From Candidatus Roizmanbacteria bacterium RIFCSPHIGHO2_02_FULL_40_13b (lineage in GTDB: Bacteria > Patescibacteriota > Microgenomatia > UBA1406 > HO2-37-13b), in NCBI GenBank assembly GCA_001789445.1, contig MFZQ01000005.1:1-37822 (forward strand): a stretch of DNA of 37,822 nt, read 5' to 3'. The translations under genes were made by a program, and so were the position numbers. Of the stretch, positions 28,870 to 37,016 are shown one piece after another (positions within the stretch are counted from its first letter, which is position 1; every line of letters starts with the position of its first letter). Under the pieces are notes generated by a model, which was not told the origin of the DNA, ran no database searches, and saw only the letters and a list, made by a program, of their open reading frames with translations.

Positions 28870-31083
28870 ATGTTAGATTTTTTTAAAAAAAAGGGTGGAG
28901 AAACACGAGAGCTATACATGGGGTTAGTCTTAAAAGAAAGTGACGGACTTGTCCTTCTTCTTGAAATTGATACAGAAACAAAAACAATTCATACACTTGA
29001 TCAAAAAAAATTTACTTACACAAATTCATGGGAACATCTGACCGAAGATGTTGATCAAGTACTTTTTGAACTCGAGAAGAGAAATAGTGTTGAAATTGAA
29101 AAAACAGTCCTTTTTTTGTATTCACATCTCATCGACCAAGAAAAAAAATCAGTAAAACCGCAGTATAAAACAAAAATCAGGGATATGGCTTCCGAGCTTG
29201 GACTCGAAATTGTTGGGTATGCCCAGTTTCATGAGGCGGTCTCCTTATATTATCACCAAATAGAGATGACTCCTCTATCTGCAATTATTATTGAACTTGA
29301 TGGAGCCGCAGTCAGTATTTTTGTATATAAAGCGGGCGCGTTACAGCATGCGCAGACCATTGCGCAAACAAATGATTTTATCGCTGATCTTGAAGCAGTA
29401 TTTAAAAGCCAGAATGGATCATTTTTACCAACTCGCATGATACTTTATGATTCAACTGATTTGGAAGATATGTCAGATAAAATCATGAACCATACCTGGG
29501 ATGAGAAACTTTTTATCCAAATTCCAAAAGTTGAAATTCTACCCGAAGAACAACTAACCATCGCCCTCACAGCCTGTTTTTCAAAACAGATGTTTGAAGA
29601 TATTCCTACGTCTTCAATTGGGGAAGAAGAATCTCGCGTACTTGAAGCCGCTAGCGCTGGAGCACTTATTGACTCAACAGACGAGTCAAAGCAAGATCTT
29701 GAGCCCGAACAAGTTACCAAAGAATCTGCTTCTCCACCTCTCGATCCCTCCCCTCCACCACTCGAGCCTCCTATCTCCGGCTTTCTTGTCGGCGAAGATA
29801 TTGCGCTCCAAGAGGGAGAAGATGCAGACTCTGATATCGTTGAGGAAATGGCCGTGGAGATTCCAAAATCAGCTTATAATGATTTATTAAATAATGACCT
29901 ACCCGTAAAAAAACATATGAAACTGCCCAGCTTTACCTTCCCATCACTTTCTCTACCAAAAATATCTTTTAAGTATGGAATGCCTGCATTGGTCATAATT
30001 GGATTTGTACTTATTTTTATTTCTCTTTTTTCGCTTTTCTATCTGTTCCATAAAGCAACCATAACTCTCTATTATAAAACACCAACAATAGTAAAAGATG
30101 TCGTTATTGGAGGTATTGCAGTTGAGAAAATGACAAAACAAACAAGTGATTCAGAGAAGGTTAATGCAACAGGTAAAAATACCATTGGGGAAAAGGCAAA
30201 AGGTGAAATAACTGTTTACAATCTTGAAAAACAAGAAAAAACGATTAAAAAAGGAACTATGCTAAAAACAGATGCTGGTGTGGCATTTACTCTTGATTCT
30301 GACGTTAAAGTGGCATCAGCATCTTCATCAACAACAAGTGGAGGAGATGTAACGATTGTCACCGGAAAACAAAAAGTAAATAGTACGGCTTCTGAAATTG
30401 GTGAGACGGGGAACATTTCCAAGGACACAAAACTTACCTTTGATGGGATTAACTCGGATGTTCAGCGTGCGATTGCATTTGCTACTTTTACCGGGGGATC
30501 TAAAAAAAATATTACGACTGTTTCGCGAAACGATTACGACTTATTAAAGAAAAAGGTAGTGTCAAAAATCACCTCCCAGGCAAATAGCCTATTAAAGGAT
30601 TCATCTCCTAATAAAAAAGTTCTTACTCAACTTATTCAAACAAAATTTATAAGTGAAGCGTACTCTTCTGAAGTTGGTGAAGAAGCAACAGATGTTAGTC
30701 TCAATGCGAAAGTAGATGTTCTACTGTATATCTACGATGTTGTACAAGTAAGAGACAGAATAAAAAGTACCATTACCGATGTTATTCCTCAAAATTATAA
30801 ACTTGAATCATCAAAAATACTGTACAGCGTCAAAAAAGCGGTTCAAAAAGATACTAAAGTCACACTAACGCTTCATATTGTAGCTTCGCCAGAATATGAT
30901 ATTGATACAAAAAAAGTTGTTGTTGCCGCCCGAGGTACATCACAAGTGGCTCTTGAAGATAGTCTTAAGAACATATTTCATACAAGTGGATATCAAATAA
31001 GTATAGATTCAGTGCTCCCATTTTTAAAAAACAGGTTACCATTTTTTGAGAAAAATATAACAGTTGCTATTGTTTCAGAATAA
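28870..31083 (+). CDS. PilM-like domain fused to membrane helix and baseplate J-like outer part
   Basis: A 737-residue protein. Residues 1 to about 240 resemble a degenerate actin-like (PilM/FtsA) domain: YMGLVLKESDGLVLLLEID, MASELGLEIVGYAQFHEAV and AIIIELDGAAVSIFVYKAG. An acidic and proline-rich linker (about 245-340) leads to a single membrane helix at about 370-395. The outer part (about 400-737) is beta-rich with a threonine/serine-rich stretch and resembles the baseplate J-like proteins annotated in CPR genomes. The domain order is like PilM and PilN joined in one chain. No other type IV pilus gene is in the window. Sortase gene follows by 2 bp. Confidence 0.65.
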   Translation: MLDFFKKKGGETRELYMGLVLKESDGLVLLLEIDTETKTIHTLDQKKFTYTNSWEHLTEDVDQVLFELEKRNSVEIEKTVLFLYSHLIDQEKKSVKPQYKTKIRDMASELGLEIVGYAQFHEAVSLYYHQIEMTPLSAIIIELDGAAVSIFVYKAGALQHAQTIAQTNDFIADLEAVFKSQNGSFLPTRMILYDSTDLEDMSDKIMNHTWDEKLFIQIPKVEILPEEQLTIALTACFSKQMFEDIPTSSIGEEESRVLEAASAGALIDSTDESKQDLEPEQVTKESASPPLDPSPPPLEPPISGFLVGEDIALQEGEDADSDIVEEMAVEIPKSAYNDLLNNDLPVKKHMKLPSFTFPSLSLPKISFKYGMPALVIIGFVLIFISLFSLFYLFHKATITLYYKTPTIVKDVVIGGIAVEKMTKQTSDSEKVNATGKNTIGEKAKGEITVYNLEKQEKTIKKGTMLKTDAGVAFTLDSDVKVASASSSTTSGGDVTIVTGKQKVNSTASEIGETGNISKDTKLTFDGINSDVQRAIAFATFTGGSKKNITTVSRNDYDLLKKKVVSKITSQANSLLKDSSPNKKVLTQLIQTKFISEAYSSEVGEEATDVSLNAKVDVLLYIYDVVQVRDRIKSTITDVIPQNYKLESSKILYSVKKAVQKDTKVTLTLHIVASPEYDIDTKKVVVAARGTSQVALEDSLKNIFHTSGYQISIDSVLPFLKNRLPFFEKNITVAIVSE

Positions 31084-31085
31084 TT

Positions 31086-31829
31086 ATGCCGCTCTATCAC
31101 TATGTTAAAACCAAGTATTCGAGAAAAAAGGCCATTGTTGGCATAATTTCATATATTTCACTCACAATTGGAACACTCTTTTTGTTTTGGTCATTTTATC
31201 CAATTATTTCTTTTGAAATATATTCACGTTTTTTTTCAGAAAAGACTCTTTTTACTGCAATTGCGGCAAACCAAACGACAGCGCTTACTACAGCGGCTAC
31301 GTTAAAGGGAAATTCAAACATTTTCTCGACAAATTTGTCGGATTATACAAAAGCAGGTATTTGGTTTCCAAGCATTCATCAAACTACTGAAATTCCAGTA
31401 AAAGCAGGAAAAAGTATTAAGGAATATTCGCTCTCTATCCCAAAACTAAACATTACAAATGCTCGAGTAATTGTGGGTGGAGAAGACCTCAAAAAAGGAC
31501 TTGTACATTATTTGCCTCGATGTTTTCCAGGGGACCCATGCAATATCGCAATTTTTGGACACTCCTCACTTCCTCAACTCTATGATCCGAAGAATTACAC
31601 CACGACTTTTACGTATCTTCCGTCTCTCAAGAAGGGAGATAAGATTTATGTGGATTTTGATGGGGCAAAATATGAGTATGATATTTCTGACGCATTCATC
31701 GTAACGCCCGAAGAAGTATCTATTTTAGATGAAATGTACGATGATTCCTACCTTACCCTCGTAACCTGTGTCCCCCCAGGCACAGCGTGGAGTAGGTATG
31801 TTGTACGGGCAAAAATCGTAAAAGTATAG
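31086..31829 (+). CDS. Sortase
   Basis: A 247-residue membrane protein with an N-terminal helix (about 17-40). The catalytic residues are present: H159 (AIFGHSS), C228 in TLVTC and R237 (WSRYVVRAKI). Sortases cleave a C-terminal sorting signal and join the protein to peptidoglycan or pilins. It shares an operon with the solute-binding protein and the PilM-like fusion; no LPxTG-type sorting signal was seen in the proteins of this window. Class D/E is likely but not certain. It ends in TAG. Confidence 0.9.
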   Translation: MPLYHYVKTKYSRKKAIVGIISYISLTIGTLFLFWSFYPIISFEIYSRFFSEKTLFTAIAANQTTALTTAATLKGNSNIFSTNLSDYTKAGIWFPSIHQTTEIPVKAGKSIKEYSLSIPKLNITNARVIVGGEDLKKGLVHYLPRCFPGDPCNIAIFGHSSLPQLYDPKNYTTTFTYLPSLKKGDKIYVDFDGAKYEYDISDAFIVTPEEVSILDEMYDDSYLTLVTCVPPGTAWSRYVVRAKIVKV

Positions 31830-31830
31830 C

Positions 31831-31859
31831 TTGTAGTATCCTATAAAATATGGTAGAAT
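31831..31859 (+). promoter_or_regulatory. Promoter of the first PBP gene
   Basis: TTGTAG at 31831-31836, 17-bp spacer, and TAGAAT at 31854-31859 preceded by TGG (extended -10). Predicted start is about 31866, seven bases before the ATG. Confidence 0.65.
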
Positions 31860-31872
31860 ACACGCCTATCTC

Positions 31873-34026
31873 ATGGCTAATAAGGAGCTTTACATCAAGT
31901 ATATTCGCGTAATTACTTTACCAATTGTGAAGGCGTTTTTTTATGCTGCATTATTTCTCATTTTTATCGGAGATATCGTCATTGATTTCATTACCTTTGT
32001 TCTAAAAACTGTTGCAAATGTGCTATTATTTCTACCTCGAAAAGCAAACCATATTCCATACAAAATCAAGTATTTTATACTCGGAATTGGTATCACACTC
32101 CTAGTTTTTTTTGTATACCAAAGCTACATCTTTGTAAAAACACTCCCTACTCCAAAGCTCATTGGAACATTAAACTATTCAGTTTCAACCAAAATTCTTG
32201 ATAGAAATGGGTCACTTCTCTATGAAATTTTTCATGATCAAAACAGAACACCCGTAAAAATAGATTCGTTACCAAAATACGTTTCACAAGCAACTATTGC
32301 TATTGAGGATCAGGCTTTTTACGAACACCCGGGAATATCTTTGTATGGGGGGATACTTCGGGCATCAAAAGAAATGCTCTTTGACCGATCGCTTCAGGGT
32401 GGATCGACAATTACACAACAACTTGTAAAGTCAGCACTTCTTACCCCAGAACGAACCATTACTCGAAAGGTAAAAGAAGCAATCCTCGCCATATGGACAG
32501 AGCATATGTACACTAAAAAGCAAATTTTAGAAATGTATCTCAACCAAGTTCCGTATGGAGGATCTTCCTACGGGATTGAGAAAGCCTCACAAACCTTTTT
32601 TGATAAAAGTAGTCATGATTTAACGATTGCGCAAGCCGCATTTTTAGCTGGTCTTCCCCAAGCTCCATCGTTATATTCACCCTACAGTAATCCAAAATAT
32701 GCTCTAGATCGTCGCAATGATGTTTTGAAGAAAATGTCTGAACTTGACTTCATAAATAAGAAACAATACCAATCTGCTCTTCAAGAACCGCTTACTATTA
32801 AATCGCCAACACAATATATTAGGGCTCCACACTTTGTGTTTTATGTGAAATCAGTTCTTGAAAAAATGTATGGAATTGCGCGCGTTGAAGCTGGAGGATT
32901 ACGGGTGGTTACCAGTCTTGATTTAAAAACACAGGAACAAACAGAAAATATTTTGTCTGATGAAATTGCCAAAATAGAGTATTTACATGTAACAAACGGT
33001 GCGGTTCTTGTTACAGCGCCCAAAAATGGTGAAATACTAGCAATGGTAGGATCAGTAGATTATTTTAACAATCCAGAGGGGGCGTTTAATGTGACCACGG
33101 CACTTCGTCAACCTGGTTCATCTATTAAACCGCTTATGTATTCACTTGCGCTTGAAAAAGGATATACTGCCGCAACACAAATAAGTGACACACCTATCAC
33201 CTATCAAACTTTAGGTGGATTACCATACCAACCGGTAAATTATGATGGGAGATACCATGGTAATGTAACGCTTCGTACAGCCCTTGCAAGTTCATACAAT
33301 ATTCCAGCGGTAAAAGTCTTAAATAATCTTGGAGTAGATCAGTTTATCGATCACGCACATAAAATGGGAATTTCCACATGGGAAGATAAAAGTCGTTTTG
33401 GACTTTCACTTACACTGGGAGGGGGAGAGGTGACGATGACTGATATGGCAACAGCATTTGGAGTATTTGCAAATGGAGGAAATAAAGTTCCTGTTAACCC
33501 ATTGTTATCAGTTTCTGATTACAATGGAAACTCGCTGTATCAACAACGTACCAATAATGATGTACTCGGTGTAATTTCAAAAGCAGTTGCGTTTATTATT
33601 TCTGATATTTTATCTGATAATAATGCGCGAGCTGGCGCTTTCGGAGCTCATTCAAGTCTTGAAATTCCTGGATATAAAGTTGCAGTGAAAACGGGAACTA
33701 CAAATAGTAAACGAGATAATTGGACAATTGGATACACCCCAACTTATCTAACAGTAGTATGGGTTGGAAACAATGATAATTCACCTATGAATCCAGCACT
33801 TACTTCTGGAGTTACGGGTGCCGCCCCTATTTTTAATCGAGTCATGTCGAATGTATTAAATAGTAATGTTCTTAACTATCAAAATATAAAAGGCGGCTTT
33901 ATACTGCCTGATGGAATTGTTTCCAAATCGTGTATGGGAAAGAATCCAGAGTACTTTATTAAAGGAACAGAGAACAAAGTCAATTGTTTTGCTTCGAAAT
34001 TGAGCCCGACGCCTACTTCCCACTAA
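31873..34026 (+). CDS. Class A penicillin-binding protein (PBP1a-like)
   Basis: A 717-residue bifunctional peptidoglycan synthase. An N-terminal membrane region (two hydrophobic stretches within about 10-95) is followed by the GT51 transglycosylase: E145 in AIEDQAFYEH, GGSTITQQLVKSALL and EMYLNQVPYGG. The transpeptidase has S416-x-x-K419 (PGSSIKPL), S474-Y-N476, and K606-TGT. All key residues of both activities are present. It is the first of two paralogues on either side of alaS. Its 3' end overlaps the convergent minus-strand gene by 14 bp. Confidence 0.94.
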   Translation: MANKELYIKYIRVITLPIVKAFFYAALFLIFIGDIVIDFITFVLKTVANVLLFLPRKANHIPYKIKYFILGIGITLLVFFVYQSYIFVKTLPTPKLIGTLNYSVSTKILDRNGSLLYEIFHDQNRTPVKIDSLPKYVSQATIAIEDQAFYEHPGISLYGGILRASKEMLFDRSLQGGSTITQQLVKSALLTPERTITRKVKEAILAIWTEHMYTKKQILEMYLNQVPYGGSSYGIEKASQTFFDKSSHDLTIAQAAFLAGLPQAPSLYSPYSNPKYALDRRNDVLKKMSELDFINKKQYQSALQEPLTIKSPTQYIRAPHFVFYVKSVLEKMYGIARVEAGGLRVVTSLDLKTQEQTENILSDEIAKIEYLHVTNGAVLVTAPKNGEILAMVGSVDYFNNPEGAFNVTTALRQPGSSIKPLMYSLALEKGYTAATQISDTPITYQTLGGLPYQPVNYDGRYHGNVTLRTALASSYNIPAVKVLNNLGVDQFIDHAHKMGISTWEDKSRFGLSLTLGGGEVTMTDMATAFGVFANGGNKVPVNPLLSVSDYNGNSLYQQRTNNDVLGVISKAVAFIISDILSDNNARAGAFGAHSSLEIPGYKVAVKTGTTNSKRDNWTIGYTPTYLTVVWVGNNDNSPMNPALTSGVTGAAPIFNRVMSNVLNSNVLNYQNIKGGFILPDGIVSKSCMGKNPEYFIKGTENKVNCFASKLSPTPTSH

Positions 34027-34750
34027 AATATTCCTGTGGAATAACGAAAAGCGTTACCGCAGAAAGCATTTTTTTATCTTCAGTACTTTTTTTAGAAACA
34101 AAATGAACGGTATCCCCGGCCTTTATTTTGGCAAGTGTTGTTCGCGTAATTTCAAGGGTTTTTGGGTCCATAATTTTTGGCCTCACTTTTGTAGGGATAT
34201 CAAGTGTAAATTCTTCTTTTTCCGTTGTAACAAGGTCAATCGTTCCTGCACTTGTATCAACACTTGTTATTTGACCTGATCCCACGAAAAAAGGTACGTC
34301 TCGATAAATTGTATTTGCAGTTACAGTATTTTCAACGATTGGGCCCGAGACAAATACATAATCATTTTTTGTAAGATCGGCAATCTTAATAGTTTTTTCA
34401 AAAGTCCCACTTATTTCACGAGCTTCGGTAAGGGAAGCATCAATAACTATTTTAAATGTGTGTCCTGTAGTATTTTTTATTTCGATAGTATCTTTTTTAA
34501 TATCAGTAATGGAACCTGCCGCAATTGTACCCGCATTTTTTTTCAATGTATCAACTTTATCCGCAATTTTTTCTTTTAGGTTTTCAACTGCTTTATCAAG
34601 TGAAGACTGTTTTGTAGGTTGTACGGATGGCTCATCGGATTCTTCAACTGACGGAGTTGGAGTCACAGTAGCTGCATACACGGAATTAAACGCAATAAGT
34701 GTAGCAATAGTTACCATAACAAAACTTGCAACAAGCACTTTTTTATTCAT
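34013..34750 (-). CDS. Exported beta-rich protein, DUF5666-like
   Basis: A 245-residue protein with a clear signal peptide (about 1-26, KKVLVASFVMVTIATLIAFNS, ending VYA). A TPTPS/VEESDEP linker and a helix follow, then two similar beta units: AAGSITDIKKDTIEIKN and GSGQITSVDTSAGTIDLV. This resembles DUF5666-type exported proteins, of unknown function. It starts 8 bp inside the preceding gene (34743-35162), so the two are likely coupled. Ends in TAG inside the PBP gene. Confidence 0.7.
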   Translation of the reverse strand: MNKKVLVASFVMVTIATLIAFNSVYAATVTPTPSVEESDEPSVQPTKQSSLDKAVENLKEKIADKVDTLKKNAGTIAAGSITDIKKDTIEIKNTTGHTFKIVIDASLTEAREISGTFEKTIKIADLTKNDYVFVSGPIVENTVTANTIYRDVPFFVGSGQITSVDTSAGTIDLVTTEKEEFTLDIPTKVRPKIMDPKTLEITRTTLAKIKAGDTVHFVSKKSTEDKKMLSAVTLFVIPQEYFSGK

Positions 34751-35162
34751 TTGAAATGTTATAAATTTTCAATATTCGATCAGATGAGCTTTTTTCAAAA
34801 TATGCAGTAACTTTAATTACATTTTCTCCAATCGATAATGGAAAATCGTTTTTAAAGGTGTTACTTTCTGCTTTAAATGCTTTTTCAGCTGTTGCGGAAT
34901 TGAGGATAATGAGCGATCCTTTTTGGGTTTTACCACTTATTATTATCGAATCTGCATCGACGGCAGTATTGTTTTCTGGAGATGTAATTGTTAGTGGAGA
35001 AAGCTCTTGCTGTGTTGTTGCAACCACAATTGGTGTTGTTGCTGGGGTGATCACTTTTTTACCTGATGAGCCCCGATTTTTAGAATTTGCAACCAAAAAT
35101 ATGGCAATTGAAACTCCGGCAGTGATGCCAAGGATGATTGCAATAAGCGTTTCCTTTTTCAT
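34743..35162 (-). CDS. Membrane-anchored Ig-like domain protein
   Basis: A 139-residue protein starting MKKETLIAIILGITAG, a single N-terminal membrane helix. The outer part has SPENNTAVDADSIIISGKTQ and SIGENVIKVTAYFEKS, the pattern of small Ig-like (glucodextranase B-type) domains. The frame is open 25 codons further upstream, but the shorter start gives a natural signal anchor and has GGAG three bases before it. It is divergent from alaS and coupled to the next minus-strand gene. Function unknown. Confidence 0.65.
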   Translation of the reverse strand: MKKETLIAIILGITAGVSIAIFLVANSKNRGSSGKKVITPATTPIVVATTQQELSPLTITSPENNTAVDADSIIISGKTQKGSLIILNSATAEKAFKAESNTFKNDFPLSIGENVIKVTAYFEKSSSDRILKIYNISNE

Positions 35163-35206
35163 GAGCTCCACTATATTACTCAATTGCGGCTTTATTGTCA
35201 ACCGTA

Positions 35207-35215
35207 TGATAAAAT
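35207..35215 (+). promoter_or_regulatory. Extended -10 promoter of alaS
   Basis: TGATAAAAT, an extended -10 element, lies 10 bp before the ATG at 35226; no -35 lies at the usual distance. The untranslated leader would be about 4 nt. Confidence 0.45.
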
Positions 35216-35225
35216 ATAAGCATAT

Positions 35226-37016
35226 ATGACGCATCAAGAATTACGCACTTTGTGGACCTCCTTTTGGGAAAAAAAAGCGCATAAGTTAGTTTCTCCGGCC
35301 CCTCTTGTCTTGCAAAATGACCCGACGACTCTCTTTACGAGTTCCGGAATGCAACCACTCATCCCCTATTTGAATGGAGAAGCACATCCATTAGGTAAGA
35401 AACTGTACAACATCCAGCTTTGTTTTCGAGCAGTGGATATTGATGAAGTTGGAAACAATCGACATACAACTTTTTTTGAAATGATGGGAAATTGGTCACT
35501 TGGAGATTATTTTAAAGAGGAACAGCTAGGATGGATATGGGAATTCTTTACACAGGAGCTCAAGCTTCCAAAAGAAAAACTGTATGTCTCAGTATTCGAG
35601 GGTGAAGGGGAAGTCTTTGCAGATCATGAATCTGTAAAGATCTGGAAAAAACTTGGAGTTGCTGATGATCACATTCATTTTTATGGTAGTGACAAGAACT
35701 GGTGGTCGCGGTCGGGACCTCCTAACAAAATGCCAGTGGGAGAGATTGGAGGACCGGATAGTGAAGTATTTTACGACTTTGGAGAAGATTTGAAAATACA
35801 TGAGAATTCTCCATTCAAAGAAAAAGAATGCCATCCAAACTGTGATTGCGGACGGTTTTTGGAAATAGGAAACTCTGTTTTTATTCAATACAAGAAGTCT
35901 GCAAATGGATCGCTTACAGAGCTCCCGCAAAAAAATGTCGATTATGGTGGAGGACTCGAGCGAATACTTGCCGCAGTTAATAACGATCCAGATATTTTCA
36001 AGACAGATGTATTTAGTTCGATTATTCGAATAATCGAAGTGGAAACCGGGATTTCATATGACAAATCAGAAAAAAAAGCTGAAATGAGAGTTATTGCTGA
36101 TCATATGAAGGCAGCTGTTTTTATGATAGTTTCGGGAGTCATACCATCAAACAAGGAACAAGGGTATATGCTTCGTAGGCTTCTTCGTCGAGCGGCGATT
36201 AAAACACGAAGTGTATCGGGTGATCTACCTGTAAAACTATTTATTTCAGTTGGAAATGCTGTACTAACAATCTATGACGGTTACGACGGAATAAATAAAA
36301 AAGAACAAGAGACCCTTGTTGCATCAGTTATTTCAAATGAAATGAACAAATTTTCACAAAGTCTAGATAATGGTCTTAAATACTTTAATAAGTATGAAAA
36401 AGTTGATGAAAAAATCGCATTTGATTTATTTCAAAACTTTGGTTTTCCATTTGAAGTAACGCAAGAGCTGGTTGAGGAAAAAGGCTATTCTCTTGATCCA
36501 ACTCGATTTAATGAACACTATGAATCACATAAGAATCAGTCGCGTACTGCCTCTGCAGGAACGTTCAAAGGTGGACTTGCAGATCAGTCCGAGCAGGTTT
36601 TGAAGTATCATACCGCCACACATTTGCTTCATCAGGCGCTTCGGGATGTATTGGGACCATCAGTTCGGCAAGAAGGATCAAATATTACCGGAGAACGATT
36701 ACGATTTGATTTCTTTGTCGATAAAAAGCCCGATACTGATGCATTCAAAAAAGTTGAACAGATTATAAATGAAAAGATTGCGGAAAAACTTTCGGTTGAG
36801 TGTAAGATTCTACCTAAAAAAGAAGCGGAAAAGATCGGTGCACTTTATTTCTTCAAAGAAAAGTATGGGGATGAAGTAAAAGTATATTTTGTGGGCGACT
36901 ACTCAAAAGAATTTTGTGGCGGTCCTCATGTACAAAATACCGGGGAAATTGGTAGTATAAAGATAACGAAAGTAAAAAAAATTGGCTCAAATTTAATGAG
37001 AATCTATGCGCAATAA
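35226..37016 (+). CDS. alaS: Alanyl-tRNA synthetase, short form without C-Ala domain
   Basis: A 596-residue enzyme that charges tRNA-Ala. The catalytic core includes FTSSGMQPLIPYL and HTTFFEMMGNWSLGDYFK. A tRNA-recognition region with MLRRLLRRA follows, then the editing domain with H462-x3-H466 (HTATHLLH) and C564 with H568 (CGGPH), so mischarged tRNA can still be cleared. The chain ends at KKIGSNLMRIYA, where typical bacterial AlaRS (about 875 residues) would continue with an oligomerisation C-Ala domain. Short AlaRS proteins are known in CPR bacteria. The end overlaps the next gene by 11 bp. Confidence 0.95.
   Translation: MTHQELRTLWTSFWEKKAHKLVSPAPLVLQNDPTTLFTSSGMQPLIPYLNGEAHPLGKKLYNIQLCFRAVDIDEVGNNRHTTFFEMMGNWSLGDYFKEEQLGWIWEFFTQELKLPKEKLYVSVFEGEGEVFADHESVKIWKKLGVADDHIHFYGSDKNWWSRSGPPNKMPVGEIGGPDSEVFYDFGEDLKIHENSPFKEKECHPNCDCGRFLEIGNSVFIQYKKSANGSLTELPQKNVDYGGGLERILAAVNNDPDIFKTDVFSSIIRIIEVETGISYDKSEKKAEMRVIADHMKAAVFMIVSGVIPSNKEQGYMLRRLLRRAAIKTRSVSGDLPVKLFISVGNAVLTIYDGYDGINKKEQETLVASVISNEMNKFSQSLDNGLKYFNKYEKVDEKIAFDLFQNFGFPFEVTQELVEEKGYSLDPTRFNEHYESHKNQSRTASAGTFKGGLADQSEQVLKYHTATHLLHQALRDVLGPSVRQEGSNITGERLRFDFFVDKKPDTDAFKKVEQIINEKIAEKLSVECKILPKKEAEKIGALYFFKEKYGDEVKVYFVGDYSKEFCGGPHVQNTGEIGSIKITKVKKIGSNLMRIYAQ

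Noticed and set aside
34013-34026. Convergent 14-bp overlap of PBP and exported protein as an error
   Set aside because: Both ends give complete proteins with normal stops; short convergent overlaps are expected in compact genomes.
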